This document shows, piece by piece, positions 44,001 to 54,216 of a DNA stretch of 64,000 nucleotides; the stretch's first letter is position 1, and each line of letters begins with the position of its first letter. The stretch is taken from assembly GCA_030549175.1 (NCBI GenBank), contig JAUKUA010000005.1, positions 4,216,001 to 4,280,000 of the forward strand, written 5' to 3'. This DNA comes from Lasiosphaeris hirsuta (taxonomy: Eukaryota; Ascomycota; Sordariomycetes; Sordariales; Lasiosphaeriaceae). The notes beneath the pieces are model-generated. The model saw only the letters and a program-made list of their open reading frames with translations, ran no database searches and was not told where the DNA came from. The position numbers and the translations under genes are program-made.

Positions 44001-46172
44001 ACTGAGGGACAGGGCAATGAATGGATGGTGAGTTGAGATCTGCTTCTCCATGGTGCTCCGGGCCTCCGGGCCTGAGTTTATATTATCTTTCTCAAAGCTC
44101 GTAAGGAGCAATAGGGGGAGATTTCTGTCGTCTCCCCATACATTTCCATCTTGCCGCTCCACAGCAGACATGTTCCGAGTCAGTCATAATATCATTGCAT
44201 CTCCTATTCCAGCTGTAAGTAATTCTGCTAGAAGGTTGGATGGTGTCGGTGGTGTGCTTGTTCGACAGTGTCTTTGGGGCCAAGATTTCGCCTGTTCAGG
44301 TACGACCTGGGGTTTCTTTCATACTGACTAGCCCCATACCGAAATCCCCTCAAAAAACCGCGCCGTCTCTGCCTCCCAGCTCGTTGTCGATGTACTCGCC
44401 AGCCACTTGGCCTAAACCATGCATGCCCGGTTTCTGTTTCTCAGAACGAAACAGCGCCCCACCCTAGGCTGATTCAAGCCGAGTCTCCTGGGATTTCTAG
44501 TTTCTTTGTGGATGCTCTCCCCTGAACCTCCGGGTGTTAGAACATTTCTTCTTGTGGCGGCTTTCAAAAACCGCCCGCGAGTCATCTGCCACAAGTCACA
44601 GTCACGCCGACCTAATTTCCGGTAAAACGTGTCAGGCGAACTGCCCGCTAGTAAGACCCGATCCTTCCCGGGCGCTTCCAGCACCATAATTCCTTGCTAA
44701 TCCAGGTATCCGTCAAGAGATCGGGTGAGACCACTGAAAAGAAGTCCACCATGGTGGGTCGAACACGGGGCACGACATGGGACAACTAGCACCGATGGAT
44801 ATTGAGATGGGATTTGTACTTTTGCCCATAACCTTATGATAAGTGGCTTGTTGGTGGCGTTCACCGGGGTTTCTCTTACGCCTTGCTGGGCTTCGCTGCG
44901 GTCATGGCTTTTTCCGCTGCTACCGGGTTAGGCTACTTCGAGTTTGGCGCGCGCGCCTGGAGCACTTTGGCGCTGGTGAGTCTCGCGGGAATCTGGAGTT
45001 TTTCTTCTTTGATGTATTGGGCGAGCTCGCCCCAGATTGTCATTTCCCCAGCTGTCTTAGGATCAAGTGAGGGTGGCTTGCAGCCAACTCGCTCTTGACC
45101 TGAGTTTCGTCGCCCGCGAACCCAAATACGCCCTAAATATCAGGTAACCACCGTCAAGTTTCGGTTTCCATATGGAAGTTTCCGACAGGTGGATGATGAT
45201 GAGCACCAGTGGCGTGGTGACAGCCTTATGTGGCAGCAACGGCGGTGAGAACAGCGTTGTCTCGAAGCCCCTCTTCGCGAGACCGTTTTTTTACTGAGGC
45301 GAAGAGCGTCTTGGGGGAGGATTGGGAGAGATTCCGGACGGAGGATACTGGGCCCCTGTACTTTTAAACAGGCACATACATCTTCCTTGACCTAGGTATG
45401 TTCGGTCGCCTTTTCGATGGACTCTTTCCGGTATTCCGCCCGGTCGATAGCTTGGGTTTTTTTCTTTTTCTGTATGGGCATGGATTTGAGCTCAGGGGTT
45501 CAGACGCTCGTGTTATGGTTAAAGCTCCTTTGTCGCACCGTGACTTGGACAGAAAAAGGCCGAAATGGGGCACCCCGCACGTATCAACAGTTCCCTTGAC
45601 GTACACATGTCCCTTTACCACGCGTGTGAGGTGTGTGCACTGTAATACTGTCCAATCGAACTCTTGTCTATTTGTTAGCGCGGGACGCGAAAGCTGCAAC
45701 TATGAGAAAGGTCTTTCGAAATACCAAATGCACCCTTTGAGGTGCCAGAAATGCCCTTTATGATGCTGGAAAGGCGCGGTGTAGGCTCCACCTAGCAATA
45801 CCTTTCCTAGCGGAGTGTTCCCCACTAACAGAGAAACTAGGATTGGAGTACAGCATCACACCAAGTATCACTCTCTGAGTAGTATTGACACGACTGATAT
45901 GCACAAGGAGATGAAGCCAAAGGCTGAATGGCTTAGATCCTCTTAGTGCTTCCCACACTGTATCTGATGGGCTGGGCCGCAGCCCCGTCAAACATTGCTG
46001 GGATGTACGGGGTCGCCCCCAAATCGCGTGTGCCCCTTTTACCCCCGACGGTTTTTTTTTTTTTTTTTTTTTTTCCGAATCTCCCTGCTCCGTGGCCACA
46101 ACACCTCTCTCTCTGTAACCCGAATGAACTACAAACTCCAGCAATCCGATTGTCAATACCAGTGCAAGCGGC
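44001..46172. other. Long intergenic region
   Basis: About 2.2 kb without a supported gene. It contains a TATA-like ATATAA upstream of the protease, a GAAATACCAAA..CCAGAAATGCCCTTT motif (45716-45762) shared with 9375-9432, and a 23-T run (46052-46074) about 100 bp before the syntaxin-like gene. Short frames occur on both strands. Confidence 0.45.
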
Positions 46173-47160
46173 ATGGCAGAGGAAGCCTATGAGATGCAGG
46201 CCTTTGGGCAACCAGAAAGGAACTCTTCTCTTCTCTCAGCTATTGGGAACTTTTTCGAACGCGTACAGATCGTCGAGAACGAGATCCATGGCCTCGTGGC
46301 CGACCTGGACCGTATTGCCAATCTCCACGGGTGTGTCCTCGGAAGGCAAGAAGTCGACGTCTCGCTCTACCAGGCGCTTGATCAGGCGGTATCTGCGAGC
46401 TGGCAAAAGCACACGACCATCGCTAGCCAGATCTACGGTCTCAAGGCTGACGCTGAAAGCATGGGCGGCGACAGTAACAGCGCTGTAAAAAAGGACCTCG
46501 TGGAGTCCCTGGTTGTGGAGTTCAAGAAGACAGTGCTTCAGGCTCTGGAAGAAGAAAAGGCCTACAAGGCTTCTTGTCGCGACGGGATGGCCCGGCAGTA
46601 TTGGACTGCCAACCGAGACGCGCATGGTATTGCTGATAGGAAGTGGGACGATGAGTTGTGCTTTCAGACCGCAGTGAGCTTTCTTTCTTCTTGCCTGTGC
46701 CTAGGTAGTCTGTCATTATGATGTCAACACAAACGGAGGCACATCACTGACCGAACCAAAACAGCCTCGCATCAACGGCAACTGGAGCGGCCCCGTATCG
46801 CCAGCTTTGAAAGCGGCACGGCTTCACTACTACGAGTTGCAAAAGGTTGCACGCTCAATCGAAGAGCTGGAAAAGCTTGTCCATGACTTGGAGGGGATGG
46901 CGGTTGGCCATGAGCCTGTTGCTGAGGCCCGACAAACCGAGGGGGTCGAAGCAACGAGACGAGCTGAGATGCCGAATCGCAAGACTCGGCACTCAACTGC
47001 GACATCAAAAGAACCCTTCTGGTTGTCGCTGTTTTTGGGGTGGCCGCCGTTGTCGCGGCACTGGTATACTTGTTTGTGTCATTGGGAAGAGGCAGGCGCT
47101 GAGAGAAGGGGGGAGGTGAGAGATGAGGATCCTCTAGGCTGGAGTTTACAGTCCAGCTGA
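46173..47160 (+). CDS. Syntaxin-like SNARE protein, probable C-terminal frameshift
   Basis: Two exons (46173-46673, 46765-47160). The first encodes 167 residues of a Habc-like helical region (FFERVQIVENEIHGLVADLD). The intron (GTGAGC..AAACAG) is phase 0. Exon 2 enters a SNARE-like helix (YYELQKVARSIEELEKLVHD-LEGM). The frame then runs into unlikely sequence to a stop at 47160. A typical syntaxin tail, a basic residue followed by one TM anchor (KRTLLVVAVFGVAAVVAALV then YLFVSLGRGRR and TGA at 47100-47102), lies in a second frame opened by a TGA at 46965. One indel between about 46967 and 47000 would join them. Either the gene is frame-broken or the assembly has an error; an unusual short intron is less likely. 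By family it would act in membrane fusion. Confidence 0.6.
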
Positions 47161-47442
47161 TTGCCCGCATGGAAACTCCCGTTGTTGGGCAGGGCAACAT
47201 ATTGATGAACGTGATGAAAACCCTAACCCTAGAACAAGGCAGCTAGGGCTCCAGTTGGCGCCAGCTGCTGCAAATTCTCCATCATTTCCATGACTGCCTT
47301 CTTGATGAGCGCGCGCCCTTCGCGTGACTTCTGAGATCGCGTGTCGTCACACAAAACAGGCACCTTCCCCACTGCGATTTCGTCGGGACTGTCTGCTGAT
47401 GCGCGTCTTTTTCAGCAGCATTTTGCATCTACACCTTGCATC
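47161..47442. promoter_or_regulatory. Short upstream region with a telobox-like motif
   Basis: Contains AAAACCCTAACCCTAG at 47217-47232, two telomere-type CCCTAA units, about 215 bp upstream of the DUF1308 ATG. In fungi and plants such teloboxes can be promoter elements; an internal telomere scar is the alternative. Confidence 0.35.
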
Positions 47443-49284
47443 ATGACTGCCAACAGTGAGCCGTCATCCCCGCTAGGACTCGCCATCAGACCCCGCAGCC
47501 CAAATGAGGAGACCGAAGAGGATGGGAAGGACCAAAAAAAGGACAACAGCAACACACTCCCTGAAGGCGCCGTCCTCGACCACTGTTTCGAGGCTCTGAT
47601 CACACAATGGGGAACCTGCATCGAGGAGCTTCGCCAGCTTCAAGCAGCCGCCAGCCCATCGGCTCCTATTCACGGCCTTGGCAGTCTCCTCAAGGTCCAG
47701 CAGCGCGCCCTGGACAAAGCCCTCCAGAAAAGAGATCTTGGCCTTCTCTCGCCAGCCAACTATTTTGGAACCAAGAGCTGTTGCTGGGACGACAAATGGG
47801 CCATCGTAAAGAAGTACCGCGGTCTTGTCTCCATCAACAAGGACTTCCCAAGGAGTCCCCGAGTCGCGGTGCCCTCTGGCGCCGGTTGGCTGGCGTACAA
47901 GGATCGCCCCTTTCAGGAGAAGCCGGTTGCTGTGGATGCCGTTGTTGATAACGGAGCCACTTGGCTGAAGTTCGTTTCCATCACGCCCAGAACCCTACAG
48001 TACCAGGTTATCGCCGAGGGCTGGGAGAGCGAGGATGACGATGAAGAGCCTGGTGATGGGCTGGGCCACACTGAGTTCGCTGATTCCATCAGGAAAATCG
48101 TGCTGGCCGCGCGGTGGAACCACTGCCACCATATTCACCTGCTGCTCTCCGGACTGCGCGAGGGCGAGTCAGAAGTCGTCGATAAGATGCTGGCCTATTT
48201 GAGGACCAAGATCGGGGGCGACGATGTGTCCATCACGATCAGTTGTGCTAACAGCTCGCTTTTTACTACCGAGCCTCCCCCCTCGCAGACGGCACTGAAT
48301 GCGCTGCTGGGCAGCCGCGACCTCCTCGTCGGCGAAGACTGCCGCCGCCTCACACAGACAGTGAACCTGGACCCAAGTGCTCTCGCCGCGCTAGTCACGG
48401 ACCTCCACCACGGGCCGGTAGCCCTCCAGCCCAAGTCGCAGCAAGACATCATTGCCAAATCCATCGTCGACCACGAGACAGCCAACAACGAGCTAGTCTC
48501 CCGCCAAGACATCCTCGCGACGGTCCTCTTCCCGGCTCTCCGCGGCCGCAAGCTAGTCTGCACACGCTTTGCTGCCAGCTACTTTCGCCAACTCATCGGC
48601 GCCATCTCGACCCACTCGGAAGAAGTCCGTGCCTCCCTCATCCTGCCTCCCTCCTCCTCCCCGCCGCCTTCTCGGGAATCCCTACTCGCCTCCCTCCAAG
48701 AATGGACCAACGTCCCGCTCCCGGCCGACCTCCTTCTCCCAATTGAAATCGTCGACGATATCACCCTCGCTGATGTCGATTCTCTCATCGCCGCCCAACG
48801 CCTCCCTCCCATGGCCGCTGGCGTTGCGGCCGACCTGTCCCGCCTCAACCAGTCCATCTACCTGTACGGCTGGGCCAACCGGGTGACCACGGTCATGGGC
48901 CACCGCGGGATCGAGCGGCAGATCCAGCTGTCGTTGGCTTCGCACTGGACGCCGGCTTCCGCCGGAGGCTGCGATGAACGGCCGCCGGATATCTGGCACA
49001 GGCATTTGGGAGGGTATCTGGTGCATCGCGACAAGCCCAAGGATTGGAGGGAGATGATTCCGGCCGAGGCCGGTGATGAGGTGGAGGTGCCGGCCGAGGT
49101 CATCAAGTGGACGTACCCCTGGATGACATGGGGCCGGGGAATTAGTACCTACGGGGTCCCAGATACGAAGACGTGGGATGGTGTTGGGCACGAAGACATG
49201 CTCGGCTATGGGAGGAGGACGGATCGGAGGGAGCGCGATGCGAAGGGGGAGGAGGATGTGGAGGACATGGGAGAGCAATCGTGA
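47443..49284 (+). CDS. DUF1308 (C7orf25/UPF0415-like) protein
   Basis: Single exon, 613 residues from the first in-frame ATG (47443); the frame is open 102 bp further upstream but without ATG. The N-terminal half is a helical/variable domain (LDHCFEALITQWGTCIEELR). A PIN-like, conserved region follows (AARWNHCHHIHLLLSGLREG). The DUF1308 domain covers about residues 265-455 (VNLDPSALAALVTDLHHG, DILATVLFPALRGRKLVCT). The C-terminus is acidic. The human homologue family is uncharacterised, so no biochemical role is claimed. It is cytosolic or nuclear by lack of targeting signals. Intact. Confidence 0.82.
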   Translation: MTANSEPSSPLGLAIRPRSPNEETEEDGKDQKKDNSNTLPEGAVLDHCFEALITQWGTCIEELRQLQAAASPSAPIHGLGSLLKVQQRALDKALQKRDLGLLSPANYFGTKSCCWDDKWAIVKKYRGLVSINKDFPRSPRVAVPSGAGWLAYKDRPFQEKPVAVDAVVDNGATWLKFVSITPRTLQYQVIAEGWESEDDDEEPGDGLGHTEFADSIRKIVLAARWNHCHHIHLLLSGLREGESEVVDKMLAYLRTKIGGDDVSITISCANSSLFTTEPPPSQTALNALLGSRDLLVGEDCRRLTQTVNLDPSALAALVTDLHHGPVALQPKSQQDIIAKSIVDHETANNELVSRQDILATVLFPALRGRKLVCTRFAASYFRQLIGAISTHSEEVRASLILPPSSSPPPSRESLLASLQEWTNVPLPADLLLPIEIVDDITLADVDSLIAAQRLPPMAAGVAADLSRLNQSIYLYGWANRVTTVMGHRGIERQIQLSLASHWTPASAGGCDERPPDIWHRHLGGYLVHRDKPKDWREMIPAEAGDEVEVPAEVIKWTYPWMTWGRGISTYGVPDTKTWDGVGHEDMLGYGRRTDRRERDAKGEEDVEDMGEQS

Positions 49285-49546
49285 TGGGTGACCAGGTGGT
49301 TGGTTGAACTCGTCTATCAATCCATGTCAATCGAGGTGGTGATTGACTCACTTGGGCCTAGCTCTCCCATATCTCGGATAGACTCAAGTGCCGATTTGAT
49401 GCTGAAGGCGCTGACGGCTCGTCACGTGGTTATCTCACCCCCTCTTCCCACGTCCCAACGGCTTACGAAAATCCTACGCCCATCACAGACAACAACATCT
49501 CGTGTTCATCATAGCGACGCAATAGCAAGACCTTCTCAAACGGTGC

Positions 49547-50753
49547 ATGATGACAGCCCTAGTAGACTACGTCAATGACCCGCGATTCAGCCAAACATTT
49601 GAGCTCCCTGCAAACCCACACGCAGCCAGGGGCGGCACTGGTCCATTCAAGGTCACATATGCCGACTTTGGCTACCATCACGAGGGCCATCCCGAGGAAG
49701 ATAATGTGATTCTCTTCTTTAGCCCGCTGATGGCATCTCGCCTAGTCCAGATTGCCAAGGACGAGCTTGCAAAAAAGCACAAGATTCGCGTCATTGTCGC
49801 AGATAGGCCCGGTTTTGGGGGCACCGACGACATCGAGACAAAGGACAAATTGAGTCGATGGTCCGGTGAGTTCAACCCACTAGCCTTAGCCACGGTGCCT
49901 CGACAACCCCAATGAGCGCCCACGCTGACCATCCCCCCCAGAGGTCATCCCATCCCTCCTCGCGCACCTCGGCATCCAGCACGTCTCGGTCGCCTGCCAC
50001 AGCGGCGGCACCATATGGGCCCTCGACCTGCTCCTGCACCACCCGCACCTCCTGCACCCGACCCGGACCTACCTCGCCATGGGCGCCCCTTGGATCCTGC
50101 CCTCCCACTCCAGCCTCTTCGTGCCCTCCCTGCTCAAGGTCCTGCCGGCCGGCCTGATCGGCCACACCGACAAGTTCGCCCGCCTCTTCAACAACCACAT
50201 CGCGCCCGCCTTCGCCTCCTCGCTCGGCCTCAGTCAGGCCCTGGGCGCCAAGCTCTCGCCCGCGTCCGCGCCGGCCACAGTCCCCAGGTCGGAAGGCGGT
50301 GGGCAGGGCGGCGATGACGACAACGGCGCGCCCGAGGGCGCCCAGTTTGAGGACGACGTCTTCCCCAAGATCATCGAGCGCATCTACGCCGAGGGCATGA
50401 GCGGCATCTCGTCCGAGGCGGTGCTGCTGCTGCAGAAGGTCGAGGGCATGGCGGGGTGGGGGGACTGGGCCGACTACGACGAGCTGGTGCCGCGGCTGGT
50501 GGGGGCGCTGGGTGCGGCGGGCAGGCGCCTGCGGGTGGATGTGTTTTACGGCGAGAGAGACGTAATGATTGGGGATGCGGGGTCCAAGGGCCCGGCCTGG
50601 CTCGACCGGTGCTGGGGCGAACTTGGCGGCAATGTGGTGGACTACCGGAGCAGGGTTGTCGAGGGGGCGGACCACGACGGGGTGTGGAATTTGAGATGGG
50701 GTGCTGTGCAGGAGGTGTTTGGGAGGGTTGCCAGTTTAGGTGAAGCAACATAA
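49547..50753 (+). CDS. Alpha/beta hydrolase
   Basis: Two exons (49547-49865, 49942-50753) give 376 residues; the intron is GTGAGT..CCCCAG. The fold is recognisable: DNVILFFSPLMASRL, then KIRVIVADRPGFGGTDD, then the nucleophile elbow VACHSGGT with Ser127 (C-H-S-G-G, a variant of GxSxG). LYLAMGAP-like YLAMGAPWI follows, with a lid region, and then VFYGERDVMIGD (acid) and VVEGADHDGVWNLRW with the candidate catalytic His. No signal peptide. The substrate is unknown. Its stop lies 48 bp from the tRNA-like array. Confidence 0.88.
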
Positions 50754-50801
50754 TATATTGTGTTCATGGTAAATAAAACATTAAAAAGAGAGAACAAGAA
50801 A

Positions 50802-50921
50802 TCTGACTCAGAATCGAACGTAATGGGCTTGTGAGGAAAGCTCCTCTGATTTAGAGATTGGTGACACCGAACCTAATGAGTATTAATGTGAATCATTAAA
50901 CCACTACGCTACTGAGCCAGA
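50802..50921 (-). ncRNA. tRNA-like Pol III-type unit, copy 1 of 3
   Basis: On the minus strand the 5' end TCTGGCT pairs with the 3' end AGTCAGA (one G-U), forming an acceptor-like stem around 120 nt. An A-box-like TGGCTCAGTAGCG and a B-box-like CGTTCGATTCT near the 3' end are present. A GAGGA-GCTT-TCCTC hairpin lies between them. The sequence directly downstream has TTTTT about 15 nt on. The T-arm does not fold well, so it is not a standard tRNA. Confidence 0.5.
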
Positions 50922-51032
50922 GGGGTTAGTACTCGGTTGAAAAAAGGCGACGAGATACTTGCTTATCAAAGAGGGGAAGGCGGAGAGGGACTTAGAATAT
51001 ATGGTAAAATTTAAAAAAAAAAAAATATGGAC

Positions 51033-51158
51033 TCTGGCTTAGAGTCGAATTGGTGTGTTAGTCGTGAAGTAAATCTCCTTGAGATTCGGGATTCCCTAGA
51101 ATCAAAACCTAATCTAAACACATGCCCATACTCTTAACCACTACCCCACTGAGCCAGA
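51033..51158 (-). ncRNA. tRNA-like Pol III-type unit, copy 2 of 3
   Basis: On the minus strand TCTGGCT pairs perfectly with AGCCAGA. A-box-like TGGCTCAGTGGGG, GTGGTTAAGAG, the block TGTGTTTAGATTAGGTT shared with copy 3, hairpins GATTC-TAGG-GAATC and AATCTC-AAG-GAGATT, and a B-box-like AATTCGACTCT. A 13-T run starts about 8 nt after the 3' end. Confidence 0.5.
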
Positions 51159-51245
51159 CCTCGGTTGATAAGTAACTGTGAAATAACCACTGAAGAAAGA
51201 GAGAAGTCTAGGAAGGAGGCAGCTAAAGTAGGTTAAAAAATGAAC

Positions 51246-51374
51246 TCTGGCTAGGAGTCGAAACGGTGTACTATGTAGTTGTGAGGAAATCTCCTCGAGT
51301 TTTGATATTCATAAGACACAGAACCTAATCTAAACACAGGCCAACGCTCTTAACCACCACACCTCTAAGCCAGA
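51246..51374 (-). ncRNA. tRNA-like Pol III-type unit, copy 3 of 3
   Basis: On the minus strand TCTGGCT pairs perfectly with AGCCAGA. GTGGTTAAGAGC, the shared TGTGTTTAGATTAGGTT block, a GAGGA-GATT-TCCTC hairpin and a near-consensus B box (GTTTCGACTCC). A TTTTTT run follows within 5 nt of the 3' end. Confidence 0.5.
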
Positions 51375-52065
51375 GAAATCAATGTTGGTTAGAGAGTAGC
51401 TGTATATATTACATGCTTATCATGGGGGGAAGGAAGGCTAAGAGAGGTGGATGAAATATATATAAAAAAGAACTTGAGGCGTCTCTGTCCATTGCTTCCT
51501 ACTTTGTTGACGCGAGCTCTCTCATGGTTTTGGGCATTCGTGTTTTCTGGCGTTGTGCCCCAAAAGACGTTCGGCTCATCTTCAGTCGCCCACATTCGCA
51601 TTCATTGCTGCACCCATAATTTGCTACTGTTTGCCCAAGTCAATGTCTTTTTTTCTCTCTCTCTGTCGCCGTTCACCCTGACAACCGACAACCGCATACC
51701 CTCCTTGACCAGTGCCATTCCCGCCCTCGAACACCCTCTCGGCCAGCTACCACCCCAGCCGTCATCCTCAGCAAGGCTATTCCCGTCCTGGGCGAACAGT
51801 GTACGTTCTTCTCACCTCTTTTCCTGCTTGGTTTTATGTCTAACCCAGTCATCCAAAGGCCCGAAGCGTTATTTCTCCACGCGTCTCCCGAAGCCGGCGA
51901 GGGCATTGCAGCCTACGAGAAAACAATTTCTCTTCGTTCGCGATCAGTTTGTAAGTCGCCTTCTACACACCCACAAAATCGCACAGGGCCCAGTGCTGAC
52001 CAGACCACATGTAGTTAGCCAACAATGGAGAACGCGGGCAACGTCACCATACCTGGCCGCTCAAG
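51375..52065. other. Region with two strong introns and no assigned start codon
   Basis: Two excellent introns are visible: 51801-51848 (GTACGT, branch TCTAAC, CCCAG) and 51951-52014 (GTAAGT, branch GCTGAC, TGTAG). The exon between them (51849-51950) is open and both joins are phase 0 with the frame entering 52015. No in-frame ATG is found upstream to 51447, so these may be 5' UTR exons or an earlier exon is missing. CT-rich promoter-like sequence lies at 51650-51670. Confidence 0.4.
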
Positions 52066-52470
52066 ATGCATCTTGAGCTTACCGGCCTCCAGTTTCCGCC
52101 TGGGCCTTTTCCGCCTTTTACCGAACTTTATAGAAGGGCTGAATGCGAGCCGTATTCCGCAGTCGACGAAGCTGGACATCAATCTATCGCACCCGATGAC
52201 CTATATCCGAAGTTGCTTATTTCCATCGCGACACCGTCACGCCGCCAAGGCTCCAACTCCCTTGGCACGATGATTGCCCGAGCCTCGTTATGGCTCTCTG
52301 CCATTTTTGGATGGCTCTTGTGTGTGCATGTAGACGTGTCTACTGAATGCCGTCTCACCACTGGCATCGTCTCAATCCGAGATCAACCCTGGTGTTTTGT
52401 CCCCGGTCAGACAATGCTTGTATGCTGGCTCGCTTTCCAGATGCCCCCAATGAAGCTTTCACCCAGTTAG
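52066..52470 (+). CDS. Possible hypothetical protein downstream of two introns
   Basis: 134 codons from ATG 52066 to the stop at 52470. It is in the same frame as the upstream spliced exons, so the true start may be earlier. The N-terminal half reads as protein (LTGLQFPPGPFPPFTELYRR, SIAPDDLYPKLLI) and the C-terminal half has a hydrophobic stretch (ASLWLSAIFGWLLCVHVDVS). No domain is recognised. GTTAGT at the stop could be a further donor. Confidence 0.28.
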   Translation: MHLELTGLQFPPGPFPPFTELYRRAECEPYSAVDEAGHQSIAPDDLYPKLLISIATPSRRQGSNSLGTMIARASLWLSAIFGWLLCVHVDVSTECRLTTGIVSIRDQPWCFVPGQTMLVCWLAFQMPPMKLSPS

Positions 52471-54216
52471 TCGCCCTAACGCATTTACATTGACGATTAA
52501 ATCTCTCGCGAACTAGCTCACAAACATATTTACCACCTTGAAATGCCCTCCATTCAGTCCTAAAGCTCTTCACTGGGTCTCGAACAATACGGCACTAGCC
52601 TACGTTGCAACAGTTACTACAATACCTGTTGTGTGAGACGTGAAGGAAAATCTGACGAAGCTGTTCCCACTTCGTGCGTCGCACCCACAGTTGATACCAG
52701 CAACGCGGGCCAGACTATCTCGTTCCTCTGATCAGAAGGCGAATGCCACCTCCTACGCGTTTCTTCCTTCTCTTCTCCTCAAGTTCACTGTTCTTATAGA
52801 GTTGCCAAGATAGTTACAACATACCACCTCTGAGACGGAGTCGCTACCCAGCGTTCTTAGTCCGAGCAGAGATGTATGTTGCCTGAAGACGACATCACAG
52901 CGCCTAGAAAGGCTACTCGTATAGAGAATATTGGTGGGGGTGCGATGAAGTGTGACCGGATAAGTATATCGACATATTAATACTGGCATTTACAGCTTCT
53001 GGGCTAGTGTATCAGGTACAAGTATCTTAAATATACTAGTATGCTTTAAGCTGGGACATTATGTACTGGTATTATCAATACTGTCCCAGTTTTGGAGCCA
53101 GGATACTAGGTACTATGCTACTGAGTAAACCAGAATGTCATGTACTATCCCACACCATGTATCAGTATATGCTAGTGGCCACAAATTGGGCCATCAATAT
53201 CTTCCAACCAGAACGGATCCGGAGAGCTTCGGACTCTTCTTGGCCCGCACTCCACAGTCACCGGTCCGGACCACAGTTGCCACAGCCGCTGGTGAGAGCT
53301 GCCGAGAAACACAACCGTATTCCCGCTGCCATATAGACTCTACCATGCCCGGCGACGGGTAGGTTTAGGAACGACATGGCCAGTCATCGTAAGCCTTGCT
53401 AAAGGCCTCCTATGCTCATATTTGGGGAGTTCAAAGACGTGATTGGGCGCAATGCTCCAATATGCTGCGCGGTGTGCTGGAAGCAATATCCCCCCCCCTC
53501 CCGATTTTTTTTTATTTTTTTATTTTTTCTGGGATAGGCGCGCATCCCTAGCCAACAGACAATTCTTCCTTTCAATAAATCTTCCAGGTCGGTCTAACCA
53601 ATCAGCGCTCGAAATTACTCGCCCTGAAAACCTAAGAACGGTCTTCAGTTAAACTCGTTAAAACTTAAAAGGGAGGACGTCTCCCCTTCTCGCGGTTAAG
53701 GATCTCGCAAGGGTCCTTCCAATATTCTCATCCTCAGCCTGGATATGCCTTGCTCCAGGAACGCGCGTGACCTCGTTGCCCCGGAGCGTGCCATTAAATA
53801 CAACGCTCCTTTAAGATTTCGTGGGGAAGCCAATCTACGACACTCACACAACCTCAGCCCGGTATCGTCTTGCGCCGGGGAGTTCGCGCGCCTCTTTTCC
53901 AAAAGGCGTGCCCTCAAAGACGACACTCGTTACCCTTCCCATCCCCCGGAGCACAATGCCTTTTCTCCTCTGCTGCAAATATTGCTGGGGGGACTGGCCC
54001 TCAAAAGTGTCAAAATTCAAGCTGGGTTATTCATCCTCCAAGATACGCATGCACAAAGCAATGATAAGTTGGAGGACAAGAAATGCCAAAATTCGCCAGC
54101 GACAAAGTGTACACGTCTTTCGTACACAAAAGCAGATGCTTAATACGGTGTATTCAGTGAAATTCAGCCTTCATTGCTTTGTATGAAGACCTAGAGAGCC
54201 CTAGGGAAACGCCCAT
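52471..54216. other. AT-rich gene-poor region
   Basis: No supported gene in 1.7 kb. It contains an 8-bp inverted repeat (CTGGGACA..TGTCCCAG, about 53050-53092), TACTAGTA/GGTACT-rich stretches, a T-rich tract at 53506-53528, and two diverged direct repeats of about 80 bp (around 53735-53815 and 53850-53935). Confidence 0.4.
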
